64,000 bases of DNA, taken from assembly GCF_001612555.1 (NCBI RefSeq), contig NZ_CP015110.1, positions 1,240,001 through 1,304,000 on the forward strand, given 5' to 3'. Each line of letters begins with the position of its first letter. The first letter of the stretch is position 1. Shown here piece by piece: positions 27,833 through 37,456 of the stretch. Origin of the DNA: Acinetobacter sp. TGL-Y2 (lineage in GTDB: Bacteria; Pseudomonadota; Gammaproteobacteria; Pseudomonadales; Moraxellaceae). A program made the translations under genes and the position numbers. Below the pieces are notes generated by a model. It ran no database searches. It was not told the DNA's origin and worked only from the letters and a program-made list of their open reading frames with translations.

Positions 27833-29248
27833 TTAAGCACACTGCTTTGGTTGCACCATATTATTCACTGATAAAACATCTGATAAAATTTGATTAGAAA
27901 GTAAGTTTTCTGCTTTAATTAAAGCTAAAACGCTTTGACCTGATTCATTCGCCAGTTTTGCAATACGTGTTGTTGTTTCATAGCCCAAGTAGGGATTAAG
28001 AGCAGTAATAATACCGATTGAATTTTCAACCAATTGCTTACAATGAGCAGTATTGGCGCGAATATTCTCAATACATTTAAGTTGGAACATTTGCATTGCT
28101 TTACCTAACAATTCAATAGATTCAAAAAGTTTGAAAGCGATTAAAGGCTCCATAGCGTTTAACTGTAATTGACCGGCTTCTGCTGCTAAAGTAATGGCCA
28201 AATCATTGGCAATAATTTGATAACACACCAAGTTCATCGCTTCAGGAATTACCGGATTAACCTTACCTGGCATAATTGAGCTGCCTGGTTGACGAGCTTC
28301 TAAATGAATTTCATTTAAACCTGTTCGAGGACCGCTCGATAATAAACGTAAATCGTTTGCAATTTTTGAAAGTTTAGTGGCTGTACGTTTTAATAAACTA
28401 GATAATAAAACGAAATCGCCCATATCTGAAGTCGCTTCAATTAAATCTGGTGCGCTACTCATATTTCGTTGCGTAATTTCTGATAATGAGGAAATTGCAT
28501 ATTCACGATATTGAGCTTCAGTATTAATACCTGTTCCAATTGCCGTCCCACCCAAATTCACCACACTTAAAGCATCTGGCATAATTTGATTCAATTTGTT
28601 CAAGTCATTTTGCAGTGTGTTTGCAAAAGCACCAAATTCTTGACCTAAAGTCATTGGTACAGCATCTTGCAATTGAGTACGGCCCATTTTTAAAATATCA
28701 GAAAACTCATCTGACTTAAATTTAAAACTTTGAATGAGTTGTTCAAATGGAGTATTTAATTGTGCTATTGCAGCGATTAAACCGACTTTGATCGCTGTTG
28801 GATAAACATCATTTGTAGACTGAGACATATTAACATCATTATTTGGATGTAAGTATTGATATTCACCTTTAGCATGTTCTAAATATTCTAAACCAATATT
28901 TGCAATCACTTCATTTATATTCATATTGGTTGAAGTACCTGCACCACCTTGAATCATATCAATTGGAAATTGATCGTGATGTAAATTATTTAAAAGTTGT
29001 TGGCAAGCAAATTGAATTGCATTATTCTTATTTTCTTCTAATTTATTCAGTTTAAAGTTGGCATGTGCGCATGCAGATTTAACCATGGCAAGTGCTTTAA
29101 TGAAAATAGGGAAATGGTTTAATTTATTTTGACTTAAATTAAAATTTTCTAAAGCTCTTAATGTTTGTACGCCATAATAACAATGAGAAGGTATTTCTTT
29201 ATAACCCAGTAAATCTTTTTCAGTGCGTGTACTAATCATAATATTCAT
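27833..29248 (-). CDS. aspA: aspartate ammonia-lyase
   Basis: A 471-residue member of the fumarase/aspartase superfamily that deaminates L-aspartate to fumarate. Family segments: KDLLGYKEIPSHCYYGVQTLRA near the N-terminus, GGAGTSTNMNINEVIAN (~100), NMSQSTNDVYPTA (~140), and the signature GSSIMPGKVNPVIPE (~323), which is closer to AspA than to FumC. AGGGTCG precedes the ATG at 29248. It is more AT-rich and Asn/Lys-rich than its chromosomal neighbours. Divergent from a LysR gene and close to an acidic amino-acid/dicarboxylate symporter, suggesting aspartate use as carbon and nitrogen source. Some class II fumarase-like function cannot be excluded. Confidence 0.88.
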   Translation of the reverse strand: MNIMISTRTEKDLLGYKEIPSHCYYGVQTLRALENFNLSQNKLNHFPIFIKALAMVKSACAHANFKLNKLEENKNNAIQFACQQLLNNLHHDQFPIDMIQGGAGTSTNMNINEVIANIGLEYLEHAKGEYQYLHPNNDVNMSQSTNDVYPTAIKVGLIAAIAQLNTPFEQLIQSFKFKSDEFSDILKMGRTQLQDAVPMTLGQEFGAFANTLQNDLNKLNQIMPDALSVVNLGGTAIGTGINTEAQYREYAISSLSEITQRNMSSAPDLIEATSDMGDFVLLSSLLKRTATKLSKIANDLRLLSSGPRTGLNEIHLEARQPGSSIMPGKVNPVIPEAMNLVCYQIIANDLAITLAAEAGQLQLNAMEPLIAFKLFESIELLGKAMQMFQLKCIENIRANTAHCKQLVENSIGIITALNPYLGYETTTRIAKLANESGQSVLALIKAENLLSNQILSDVLSVNNMVQPKQCA

Positions 29249-29326
29249 TTTAATCGACCCTAATTAACCATTAATTTATATTAGAGTGTTAATTGTTTTT
29301 TTTCTAATGTAAAAAGATATTACTGC

Positions 29327-29341
29327 ATGCATTTTTTGCAT
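29327..29341. promoter_or_regulatory. candidate LysR operator between aspA and lysR gene
   Basis: ATGCATTTTTTGCAT, arms ATGCA/TGCAT around a T5 spacer, in the aspA-lysR divergent promoter region. The identical 15-mer occurs in reverse orientation at 32070-32084, upstream of the symporter gene. Shared motif plus divergent LysR arrangement suggest an operator. Confidence 0.55.
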
Positions 29342-29382
29342 AATAGATTATAATATGTAAATGTATCAATAAAGGATAAGTC

Positions 29383-30270
29383 ATGACATTGGAAATTCGA
29401 TGGATTGAGGACTTACTTGCGTTAGAGCAAGAAAAATCTATTTCTCAAGCGGCAGAAATGCGCCACGTCACACAGTCTGCCTTTACCCGTAGAATACAAA
29501 ATATTGAAACGGCATTGGGTTTTCAAATTCTGAAAAGGCATAGTAAAAATATCGATTTCACTGATGCTGGACAAGTATTATTAGCATCTGCAAAAAACAT
29601 ACAAAGCCAATTATTGACCACCATAAAATATTTAGAAAAAAATATTAAGAACAATGAATTAACAATTAAATTTGCAGTTTCTCATTCATTGACCACACAG
29701 TTCTTCCCACAATTTATTCATCCATTATCCACAGATATTGAAGATTTAAAATTAGAAATTATTGCAGCAAATGTAAAACAGGGCATGCGTTTACTTAAAG
29801 ATGGTTCATGTGATTTTTTAATTTGTTACTGTGACCAAAAAACGTTACAACAATTCGATCTTGATTTTTTTGTTTATCACAAAATTGTTGAAATGGAAGT
29901 ATTGCCTGTCACCTTAGTCAATGGTAAGGAGCAAAAATATTCTTTAGATCAACCTTTTCCATTATTGGCGTATAGTAAACAGGCCTATTTAAGAAAATGC
30001 GTAGATGAAGTAATTGAAAATAAATTAGATTATCGAATTTTATATGAAACAGATAATGCAGGTGATTTAAAAGAATTGGTTTTACAAGGTCTAGGTATTG
30101 CTTGGTTACCTAAATTGTTAGTCGGAAAAGAAATTAAAGAAAATAAATTAAAAGTATTGGATATGCAAGAATATAATTTTTTCCAAGATGTTTATATTAT
30201 TCGACGCGAAATGATTGTTTCAAAAAGGATTAATTATATTTGGGATGCCTTGGTTTATCAAGAAGGATAA
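29383..30270 (+). CDS. LysR-type regulator next to aspA
   Basis: A 295-residue LysR-type regulator: helix-turn-helix in residues 3-60 (IRWIEDLLALEQEKSISQAAEMRHVTQSAFTRRIQNIE), similar to HypT/YjiE-like LysR proteins, then an effector-binding domain with GLGIAWLPKLLVG near residue 243. AAGGATAAG lies at ideal spacing before the ATG. Divergent from aspA with a 134-bp spacer holding a dyad shared with the symporter promoter. It probably senses aspartate or a related metabolite; the effector is not known. Confidence 0.85.
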   Translation: MTLEIRWIEDLLALEQEKSISQAAEMRHVTQSAFTRRIQNIETALGFQILKRHSKNIDFTDAGQVLLASAKNIQSQLLTTIKYLEKNIKNNELTIKFAVSHSLTTQFFPQFIHPLSTDIEDLKLEIIAANVKQGMRLLKDGSCDFLICYCDQKTLQQFDLDFFVYHKIVEMEVLPVTLVNGKEQKYSLDQPFPLLAYSKQAYLRKCVDEVIENKLDYRILYETDNAGDLKELVLQGLGIAWLPKLLVGKEIKENKLKVLDMQEYNFFQDVYIIRREMIVSKRINYIWDALVYQEG

Positions 30271-30477
30271 TAAAATTCTATTGATTAAATATTTATATTT
30301 TAAAAGAGTTAATTTTTTGTTTTTTTATTTATAGATCTCTAGTGATTGTTTGAATTTTATATTTATTTTGCATACTTTTTATTGTTTAAATAAACTCATT
30401 CATATTGAATTTAAGTTATTTAGAATGATTGAAATTATTATAATAATTTTTTAATGATCATGATTAAAATCAGAAAA

Positions 30478-30533
30478 ATGACCATTTAAAGATGGTGAGT
30501 TTAAAACACTCATCACTTTTTAAATGGTCATAT
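30478..30533. terminator. long imperfect terminator hairpin, convergent genes
   Basis: ATGACCATTTAAA and TTTAAATGGTCAT form 13-bp arms around an inner imperfect stem (GTGAGT/ACTCAT). It lies between the convergent lysR and symporter genes and can serve both. The rest of the 312-bp gap (30271-30582) is AT-rich and featureless. Confidence 0.7.
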
Positions 30534-30582
30534 TCTATGATTAGTATTTGAATAAAACTTATAAACACAGAGATTAAACGAA

Positions 30583-31875
30583 TTAACTGTTATCTGCTAA
30601 GCGATTGAACGAAACAATCGCTTCTACAGCTTCTTCTTCAGGTACATCATGCTTATTGCCTTCTGTTCGTGCAATGACTGCGGTGGCGATACTGTTGCCA
30701 ATCACATTAGTTGCAGTACGACCCATATCTAAGAATTGATCAATCGCAAGAATGAGTAAAATACCGGCTTCTGGCAACTTAAACATCGCAAGTGTAGAGG
30801 CAATAACCACAATTGAAGCACGTGAAACGCCTGCAATCCCTTTACTAGTAATCATCAGTGTAAATAGAATTAATGCTTGTTGTCCGAAACTTAAATCAAT
30901 GTTGTAGGCTTGTGCAATGAATAATACTGCAAATGCCATGTACATCATTGAACCATCTAGGTTGAAAGAATAGCCTAATGGCAAGACAAAACTGGTGATT
31001 CGTTTAGGTACGCCAAACTTGTTCAAGGCATCCATAGTTTTAGGATAAGCAGCTTCGCTGCTCGCTGTAGCAAAAGCCAGCATAGTTGGTTCACGAACGA
31101 AGCGCATTAAGCGGAAAATATCTTTTTTCAGGAAAATATAACCAAAACCAATCAAAATAGTCCAAAGAATGAATAAGCCAATATAAAATTCACCAATGAA
31201 AATACTGTAATCGATAATTAACTGAGGCCCTTGAACAGTAATAGCAGAAGCAATTGCGGCAAAAACGGCAATCGGTGCCAAAGCCATCACATAATCGGTG
31301 ATACGGAACATGACGCGACAAAGTTCATGAATGATCTTACCAATCACAGTTGCTTCACTTTGATGCTGCACATATGCAAGTGCAGAACCAAAGAAAATAG
31401 CAAAAATTAAGATCTGTAAAATTTCATTATTTGCCATCGCTTCGGCAAAACTACGCGGGAAAATATGTGTGATAAATGTTTGTAGACTTAAACTGGTGGC
31501 ACTTACGCCTACATCTACAGCCTCTGTGGGAATAATTAAGTTCATTCCAGCGCCCGGCTGAAATAAATTGGCCAATCCCATGCCTAATAAAAGTGAAATC
31601 AGGGAGGCACCAATAAACCAACTCATTGCTTTTAATGTAATAGAACCTAAAGAAGTCGATTTACCCATCGAAATGATGCCAGAGACAATCGTGGCAAAAA
31701 CCAAAGGTGCGATAATCATTTTAATTAATCTTAAGAATACATCGGTAATAATCTTAAAATAAGAGGCAATATTCGTAGCTTGTAAGGGAGTTAAAGCATA
31801 ATGACATACCCAACCAATTAAAATTCCCGATACCATCGCAATCAAAATATACTTTAGCAGTTTTTTTTGATTCAT
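30583..31875 (-). CDS. dicarboxylate/amino acid:cation symporter (DAACS family)
   Basis: A 430-residue inner-membrane secondary transporter of the glutamate/aspartate-C4-dicarboxylate family. Eight transmembrane segments plus two re-entrant loops are suggested by hydrophobicity: FLRLIKMIIAPLVFATIVSGI near residue 47, the serine-rich hairpin AFATASSEAAYPKTM near 269, [23 protein letters not shown] near 302, and ASIVVIAST near 355. With aspA and the LysR gene it forms a likely aspartate-uptake cassette. A second paralog at 53655 has different sequence features (chromosomal type). Confidence 0.92.
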   Translation of the reverse strand: MNQKKLLKYILIAMVSGILIGWVCHYALTPLQATNIASYFKIITDVFLRLIKMIIAPLVFATIVSGIISMGKSTSLGSITLKAMSWFIGASLISLLLGMGLANLFQPGAGMNLIIPTEAVDVGVSATSLSLQTFITHIFPRSFAEAMANNEILQILIFAIFFGSALAYVQHQSEATVIGKIIHELCRVMFRITDYVMALAPIAVFAAIASAITVQGPQLIIDYSIFIGEFYIGLFILWTILIGFGYIFLKKDIFRLMRFVREPTMLAFATASSEAAYPKTMDALNKFGVPKRITSFVLPLGYSFNLDGSMMYMAFAVLFIAQAYNIDLSFGQQALILFTLMITSKGIAGVSRASIVVIASTLAMFKLPEAGILLILAIDQFLDMGRTATNVIGNSIATAVIARTEGNKHDVPEEEAVEAIVSFNRLADNS

Positions 31876-32306
31876 AAAAATAGTTCCTTCTATTATGTTG
31901 TTTTCATCAACTTAGTTTCTTTAATACAAAGACGTTGATGACATTCCGTGTTGAGTGCATGATGCAAACTTTCATCCAGAAAGTGTGTACAAAAGCATCG
32001 ATCTAACGATGAACTGCGCCAGTGTCACTTTTTTTAAGAAAAAACGACAATGCAAAAATTAAATTTTTCATGCAAAAAATGCATAAAATAATTCTTTAGT
32101 CTTACTGGATATTTTTTTTAAACAGTCTTTGAAGGGAGTGTATGAATGCAGAAAAATAAAAATTTTGAAAACATGAGTGATTTTTTATTTAAAAAATAAT
32201 AGCCATAATTATAATATCGTTCTTATAGGAATTGAGGTTGAATTTAAAAATTATTTGGTAAAACTGGAAATTTTAAATCAAGATTATCACCATATAATAT
32301 ATTATT
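31876..32306. other. upstream region of the symporter gene
   Basis: 430 bp, AT-rich, with no supported gene. Several TGCAT elements are present: TGCAT-G-ATGCA at about 31956-31966, ATGCAAAAATT at about 32050, and the 15-mer at 32070-32084 shared with the aspA promoter. The region ends at a residual IS1-family end. Confidence 0.6.
32070..32084. promoter_or_regulatory. second copy of the aspA-type operator
   Basis: ATGCAAAAAATGCAT is the exact reverse complement of the 15-mer at 29327-29341. It lies about 195-209 bp upstream of the symporter start codon. Likely bound by the LysR regulator encoded at 29383. Confidence 0.55.
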
Positions 32307-32342
32307 GGTGGTGTGCAAAAACAACGTTTTTTAATCTAGAAT
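32307..32342 (+). repeat. 36-bp remnant of the IS1-family left end
   Basis: 36 bases identical to 26792-26827 and in the same orientation, starting GGTGGTGTGCAAAAACAACG. The match stops exactly where the IS5-family element begins, so that element inserted into (or deleted through) a second copy of the IS1-family element. Confidence 0.9.
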
Positions 32343-33396
32343 GACTTTGTTGCATAAAGGTGTGAAAGATAAATCTATCCTAGGCCAATCAAATTTAAGT
32401 GGCAACATGGGTATGAGGGCGACCTAGCTCTGTGAATTTATTTAAGACTGCTACGCGTGCATGAATCTCATTCACCTGACTAGGGAAACTCCTTGCCGTT
32501 AATTTATCGCCTAATAATTTGATGCAATGCATCTTGGTTTCCACCAAACTTCGACGATGATAACCAGACCACTTTTTCCAAAGGGATCTTCCTGAGAAGC
32601 ACTGCTTCGCAAGATTGATTGTTTTCAATAACTCATTCCGCTCTATAGACATCGCTTGCTGATCTTTCCAAGGCTTTGCATTTTTCCTTGGTGGTATTAC
32701 CGCATGTGCATCTCGATCTAAAATGACTTGTCGGCAGTGCTTTGTATCATAAGCACCATCTGTACAGACAGAATCAATTTGCTCATCCAAGGGAATTTGA
32801 GCAAGTAAATCTTCTAATACTTGTGAATCACTGACATCATTTGTAGTGAGTTGTACAGCCCGTATTTGTAGGGTTTTAGCGTCTATACCAATATGAAGTT
32901 TGCACCATTGACGACGGTATTCAGGCTGATGTTTCTTACGTTTCCATTCACCCTCACCTAAAAATTTCAGACCAGTAGAATCGACGAGTAGATGTAGTCC
33001 ATCACTACTTTTCTGATAGCTAATTGCGATATCAATATGCTTTTGTCTTCTGCATATGGTCGAATAATCTGGTGCTGCCCAATCTAATCCACAGAGTTTA
33101 ATCAGACTTTGAACAAAGCCTGTGACCATACGTAAAGATAGGCGAAATAGAGATTTGATCATCAAACAGCATTGGATAGCGGTATCGGAATAGGTGTGAT
33201 TTCGACCGTGTTTACCTTTTGGCTGGGCATACCACTGAGTGTTAGGATCAAACCAAATGGAGATATTTCCTCGGTTGATTAAGGTCCGATTATAGGAAGA
33301 CCAATTGGTTGTACGATAAATTTTAGGTGTAGGCTTATTCATTCCGAAATTATATTGCTGAATAAGCATCTAATGGTAGGTTTGTGCAACAAAGCC
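32343..33396 (-). mobile_element. IS5-family insertion sequence (IS17/ISAba13-like)
   Basis: About 1054 bp with terminal inverted repeats: GACTTTGTTGCATAAA at the left and, inverted, GGCTTTGTTGCACAAA at the right (14 of 16 identical). It encodes one full-length transposase. No obvious target duplication: the left flank is IS1 remnant, the right flank TACTGG. The GCTTTGTTGCA-type ends are characteristic of Acinetobacter IS5 elements. Confidence 0.85.
32395..33369 (-). CDS. IS5-family transposase
   Basis: A 324-residue DDE transposase in one frame: YSDTAIQCCLMIKSLFRLSLRMVTGFVQS (N-terminal DNA-binding region), LLVDSTGLKFLGEGEW (first Asp), VCTDGAYDTKHCRQVI (second Asp), and YHRRSLVETKMHCIKLLG (Glu region). 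No break in the frame, so it is potentially active. Confidence 0.92.
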   Translation of the reverse strand: MLIQQYNFGMNKPTPKIYRTTNWSSYNRTLINRGNISIWFDPNTQWYAQPKGKHGRNHTYSDTAIQCCLMIKSLFRLSLRMVTGFVQSLIKLCGLDWAAPDYSTICRRQKHIDIAISYQKSSDGLHLLVDSTGLKFLGEGEWKRKKHQPEYRRQWCKLHIGIDAKTLQIRAVQLTTNDVSDSQVLEDLLAQIPLDEQIDSVCTDGAYDTKHCRQVILDRDAHAVIPPRKNAKPWKDQQAMSIERNELLKTINLAKQCFSGRSLWKKWSGYHRRSLVETKMHCIKLLGDKLTARSFPSQVNEIHARVAVLNKFTELGRPHTHVAT

Positions 33397-33667
33397 TACT
33401 GGAGGACATAGAGGTGCATGCAAAGCTTAGTAAATCGTCTAAAGTTTGAACGCAAGTTATTTGAAAAATCCTCTAAATAAAGGTTTATTGTATAGATGTG
33501 AAATCGATGAACAGTTTAAATACAAGTATAATTTTTTTTTAATGATGTCTATGTATTTTCAAGGATCAACTGCTTATACTGTCCTCCAAGTTTAGTAACA
33601 TCTTTATTCACTGTTAGTACTTCATATTTTTGAGTACATTAGTGTGTACATACTTTTAGAGTAGTAT

Positions 33668-35485
33668 ATGGCATCAGCTAAGAAATCTGTAAATATCAAT
33701 AACATACGTAATTTTTCGATTATCGCTCATATTGACCACGGTAAGTCGACTTTGGCCGACCGTTTTATTCAAACCTGTGGTGGATTGCAAGCTCGCGAAA
33801 TGCAAGCTCAAGTCCTTGATTCTATGGATATTGAACGCGAGCGCGGGATCACTATCAAAGCCGCTTCAGTGACTCTATATTACACGCATCCAAATGGTCA
33901 AGAATATCAGTTGAACTTCATTGATACTCCAGGACACGTTGACTTTTCTTATGAGGTTTCTCGTTCACTGGCTGCTTGTGAAGGCGCACTCTTGGTGGTC
34001 GATGCTGCACAGGGCGTAGAAGCACAGTCTGTTGCGAACTGTTATACCGCGCTTGAGCAAGGTCTTGAAGTGCTTCCTGTCCTCAATAAAATTGACTTAC
34101 CACAGGCTGAGCCTGAGCGTGTGATTCAAGAAATTGAAGATATTATTGGTATCGAAGCAACTGAAGCGCCAACATGTTCTGCAAAAACAGGCTTGGGTGT
34201 AGAGGGTGTTCTAGAAACATTGGTTAATATTATTCCACCACCCGTAGGCGATCGTGACGCACCGCTACAAGCACTCATTGTAGATTCTTGGTTCGATAAC
34301 TACTTAGGCGTTGTGTCTTTGGTTCGTGTTAAACAAGGTCGTATCCGTAAGGGCGACAAAATGTTGGTGAAATCAACAGGCCAAACGCATATCGTGACTT
34401 CAGTGGGTATTTTTAACCCTAAACATACTGAAACTGGCGAATTAGAAGCAGGTGAAGTTGGTTTTGTCATTGCAGGAATTAAGGATATTTTTGGTGCGCC
34501 AGTGGGCGATACCATTACGTTGTCTACAACACCTGATGTTGAGGTTTTACCAGGTTTTAAAAAGGTTAAACCACAAGTTTATGCAGGCTTGTTCCCCATT
34601 GATGCCAGTGATTTCGAACCCTTTCGTGAAGCGTTGCAGAAGTTACAAATTAATGATTCGGCACTATTTTTTGAACCTGAAAGTTCAGATGCATTAGGTT
34701 TTGGTTTTCGCTGTGGCTTCTTAGGTATGCTGCATATGGAAATTGTACAAGAACGTTTAGAGCGTGAGTACGACTTAGACATCATTACTTCTGCGCCAAC
34801 AGTCATCTATGAATCTTTGATGAAAAATGGTGAAACGATTTATGTCGATAGCCCGTCTAAGATGCCAGATGGTTCAACTGTTGAAGATTTGCGCGAGCCA
34901 ATCGCGGAGTGTCATATTCTTGTACCGCAAGAATACTTGGGTAATGTCATGACATTGTGTGTTGAACGTCGTGGTGTTCAAAAAGAAATGAAGTTCTTGG
35001 GCAAACAAGTGTCATTGACTTTTGAAGTGCCGATGGCTGAAGTCGTGATGGATTTCTTCGACCGTTTAAAGTCGTGCTCACGTGGTTTTGCATCACTAGA
35101 CTATAGCTTTGTACGTTTTGAAAGTTCGTCACTGGTGAAAGTAGATGTTCTGATTAATGGTGAAAAAGTCGATGCTTTGGCCATGATTTGTCACCGTAAT
35201 GATGCGCGTCATCGCGGTATTGCATTGGTTGAAAAAATGAAAGAATTGATTCCACGTCAGATGTTTGATGTGGCAATTCAAGCAGCCATTGGTGCACAAA
35301 TTATTGCGCGTTCAACAGTGAAAGCTATGCGTAAAAACGTTCTCGCTAAATGTTATGGCGGTGACGTTTCACGTAAGAAGAAACTGTTGTCGAAGCAGAA
35401 AGAAGGGAAGAAACGCATGAAGCAAGTGGGTAGTGTTGAAATCCCACAAGAAGCGTTCCTTGCTGTATTGAAAGTCGATAGATAA
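33668..35485 (+). CDS. lepA: elongation factor 4 (LepA), ribosome-associated GTPase
   Basis: 605 residues, the normal length. G1 [13 protein letters not shown] near residue 19, G2-region [14 protein letters not shown]3 [15 protein letters not shown] near 82, G4 [13 protein letters not shown], and the LepA-specific C-terminal domain ([29 protein letters not shown] region). It acts on stalled or back-translocating ribosomes or in initiation. Starts the conserved block lepA-lepB-DUF4845-rnc-era-recO-pdxJ. The accessory insertion ends about 270 bp upstream. Confidence 0.98.
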   Translation: MASAKKSVNINNIRNFSIIAHIDHGKSTLADRFIQTCGGLQAREMQAQVLDSMDIERERGITIKAASVTLYYTHPNGQEYQLNFIDTPGHVDFSYEVSRSLAACEGALLVVDAAQGVEAQSVANCYTALEQGLEVLPVLNKIDLPQAEPERVIQEIEDIIGIEATEAPTCSAKTGLGVEGVLETLVNIIPPPVGDRDAPLQALIVDSWFDNYLGVVSLVRVKQGRIRKGDKMLVKSTGQTHIVTSVGIFNPKHTETGELEAGEVGFVIAGIKDIFGAPVGDTITLSTTPDVEVLPGFKKVKPQVYAGLFPIDASDFEPFREALQKLQINDSALFFEPESSDALGFGFRCGFLGMLHMEIVQERLEREYDLDIITSAPTVIYESLMKNGETIYVDSPSKMPDGSTVEDLREPIAECHILVPQEYLGNVMTLCVERRGVQKEMKFLGKQVSLTFEVPMAEVVMDFFDRLKSCSRGFASLDYSFVRFESSSLVKVDVLINGEKVDALAMICHRNDARHRGIALVEKMKELIPRQMFDVAIQAAIGAQIIARSTVKAMRKNVLAKCYGGDVSRKKKLLSKQKEGKKRMKQVGSVEIPQEAFLAVLKVDR

Positions 35486-35528
35486 GAACATTTAAGAAAA
35501 CATTGAAGAAACAAAGGATATATGCCTG

Positions 35529-36383
35529 ATGGATTTTGATTTTAATTTGATCCTTGTACCTGCCACACTGATTTTCTTTGGACTGTGGTTGCTTGATAAG
35601 TTGGTGCTTAAGCAGCGCGAAACGAAAGGGAAAGGCAATGAAAATTTCATTATCACTTGGGCATATGACTTTTGGCCTGTGTTGGCAGTGGTTTTGGTGT
35701 TGCGTTCATTCCTATTTGAGCCGTATAACATTCCATCGGATTCGATGGTGCCCACTTTAGAAACAGGTGACTATATTCTGGTTAACAAATACCAATATGG
35801 TGTGCGTCTACCTATTTCAAATACCAAGGTATTGAATATTAATGAGCCAGAACGTGGTGATGTTGCGGTGTTCCGTTATCCGCCACAACCGACGATTAGC
35901 TATATCAAGCGCGTGGTAGGTTTGCCGGGGGATCATGTAGTTTATGAAAATGGTCAACTGACAGTGAATGGTACGGCTATTCCGTTTGAACAGACAGAGT
36001 TTAAACGTGAAAAAGATGTTTTAGATACGCCAAAATCGATTTATCATTATGAAACTTTAGGTGAGCATCAACATTTGGTGCGTAACTTAGAAGGCCAAAA
36101 TAGTTTGGTTTCGCAGTTTAATTATGCGCAGTCGAAAAAAGATTTACCCTTTGTTGCCACTGAAAATGATCGTTTTGTAAAGACCAATGGGGAAAGTTGG
36201 GAAATTAAGGTCAAACCAGGTCATTATTTTATGATGGGTGATAACCGTGACCAAAGTGCAGACAGCCGATTTTGGGGATTGGTGCCTGAAGCAAATTTAA
36301 CAGGACAGGCGATTTTTGTATGGATGCATAAAGAACCAGGTTTCAAATTGCCTTCATTTAGTCGCAATGGTCAAATTGATTAA
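35529..36383 (+). CDS. lepB: signal peptidase I
   Basis: 284 residues. Two N-terminal membrane segments (residues ~5-22 and ~45-63) are followed by the catalytic Ser in NIPSDSMVPTLE (~78) and Lys in SYIKRVVGLPGDHV (~128), and MMGDNRDQSADSRFWG near 235. It removes signal peptides from exported proteins at the outer face of the inner membrane. Second gene of the lepA block, 43 bp after lepA. Confidence 0.97.
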   Translation: MDFDFNLILVPATLIFFGLWLLDKLVLKQRETKGKGNENFIITWAYDFWPVLAVVLVLRSFLFEPYNIPSDSMVPTLETGDYILVNKYQYGVRLPISNTKVLNINEPERGDVAVFRYPPQPTISYIKRVVGLPGDHVVYENGQLTVNGTAIPFEQTEFKREKDVLDTPKSIYHYETLGEHQHLVRNLEGQNSLVSQFNYAQSKKDLPFVATENDRFVKTNGESWEIKVKPGHYFMMGDNRDQSADSRFWGLVPEANLTGQAIFVWMHKEPGFKLPSFSRNGQID

Positions 36384-36411
36384 TTTAGTTTTACAGCATG
36401 GACAATAAAAA

Positions 36412-36786
36412 ATGCGCAACGCTGAAAAAGGTGCATCATATATTTCGATTTTATTAGGGGTGATGGTGGTTGCTTTTATTTTGAAAGCAATTGTGGCAGT
36501 TTGGCCATCATATTGGGATGATCGTGTGATTAACAAAGAGATTGAAAAGCAAATTCAAAAAAGCGCTTCATCTATCACACCTTCGCAGTTTTCGACTCAA
36601 ATGAGTCAAAGTTTTAACATGAATAATATTAGAGACATTCAGTTCGACGATATTGCCCGTGTTAATACTGAAAATGGTCTAGAAGTGATTAAAAGATATG
36701 AAGTAAGAAAACCCTTCTTATTGAATATTGACTTAATCCTAACATTCGAGAAAAGTTTTGATCAAAGGTCAGTTCAAAGTAAGTGA
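36412..36786 (+). CDS. DUF4845 membrane protein
   Basis: A 124-residue protein with one N-terminal membrane segment (GASYISILLGVMVVAFILKAIVAVWPSYWDD) and a small periplasmic domain. Matches the DUF4845 proteins constantly found between lepB and rnc in Pseudomonadales; function unknown. Its 3' end overlaps the probable rnc start by 29 bp, so translation is likely coupled. Confidence 0.88.
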   Translation: MRNAEKGASYISILLGVMVVAFILKAIVAVWPSYWDDRVINKEIEKQIQKSASSITPSQFSTQMSQSFNMNNIRDIQFDDIARVNTENGLEVIKRYEVRKPFLLNIDLILTFEKSFDQRSVQSK

Positions 36787-37450
36787 TCCACGCTTACTCA
36801 GTCGCATCGGTTATCAATTTAACACACTTGAGTTACTCCAACTTGCGCTGACTCACCGATCGGTAAGTCATAAATATAATTATGAGCGTCTAGAATTTTT
36901 AGGCGATTCATTATTAGGTATGATCATTGCGAATTATCTGTACGAAGCTTATCCTAGTGAAAATGAAGGTCGATTAACGCGTATGCGTGCGACTTTGGTT
37001 CGACAGGAAGCTTTGGGTAAGATTGCAACAGATTTGAAACTTAGCCAGAGTTTAATACTCAGTGCAGGTGAATTAAAATCTGGCGGTCATCATCGTGAAT
37101 CTATTTTGGCAGATACTGTAGAAGCCATTATTGGAGCGATATACATCGACTGTCATGATTTAAAAGTGCTACAAGACGTTGTGCTAAAATGGTATGAACC
37201 GTATTTAGACCACATTGAACCTACAGATCAACTGAAAGACCCGAAATCGCGTTTGCAGGAATATCTACAAGCACGTAAAAAACCTCTCCCTGTTTACGAG
37301 GTTGTAGATATACAAGGTGATGCGCCAAATCAACACTTCAAAGTTGAGTGTGATGTGGCAGGTTTACCTAAATGCATAGGTGAAGGGTTGAGTCGCCGAT
37401 TTGCTGAGCAAGCAGTTGCGGCGGAAATTTTAAAGCTATTGGAGCAGTAA
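36758..37450 (+). CDS. rnc: ribonuclease III
   Basis: 230 residues. Catalytic signature ERLEFLGDSLLGMIIANYLY near residue 42, VEAIIGAIYIDC near 125, and a C-terminal dsRNA-binding domain (KSRLQEYLQARKKPLPVYEVVD onward). It cleaves double-stranded RNA, including rRNA precursors. The start appears to be TTG at 36758, within the preceding gene; no suitable ATG lies nearby, and the MIKGQFKVSDPRLLSRIGYQF N-terminus fits relatives. Confidence 0.96.
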   Translation: MIKGQFKVSDPRLLSRIGYQFNTLELLQLALTHRSVSHKYNYERLEFLGDSLLGMIIANYLYEAYPSENEGRLTRMRATLVRQEALGKIATDLKLSQSLILSAGELKSGGHHRESILADTVEAIIGAIYIDCHDLKVLQDVVLKWYEPYLDHIEPTDQLKDPKSRLQEYLQARKKPLPVYEVVDIQGDAPNQHFKVECDVAGLPKCIGEGLSRRFAEQAVAAEILKLLEQ

Positions 37451-37456
37451 CCTATT

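Noticed and set aside
26458..33396. Functional composite transposon carrying aspA
   Set aside because: Only one IS1-family copy is complete; the right one is a 36-bp stub, and no shared target duplication is visible, so mobility now is unlikely.
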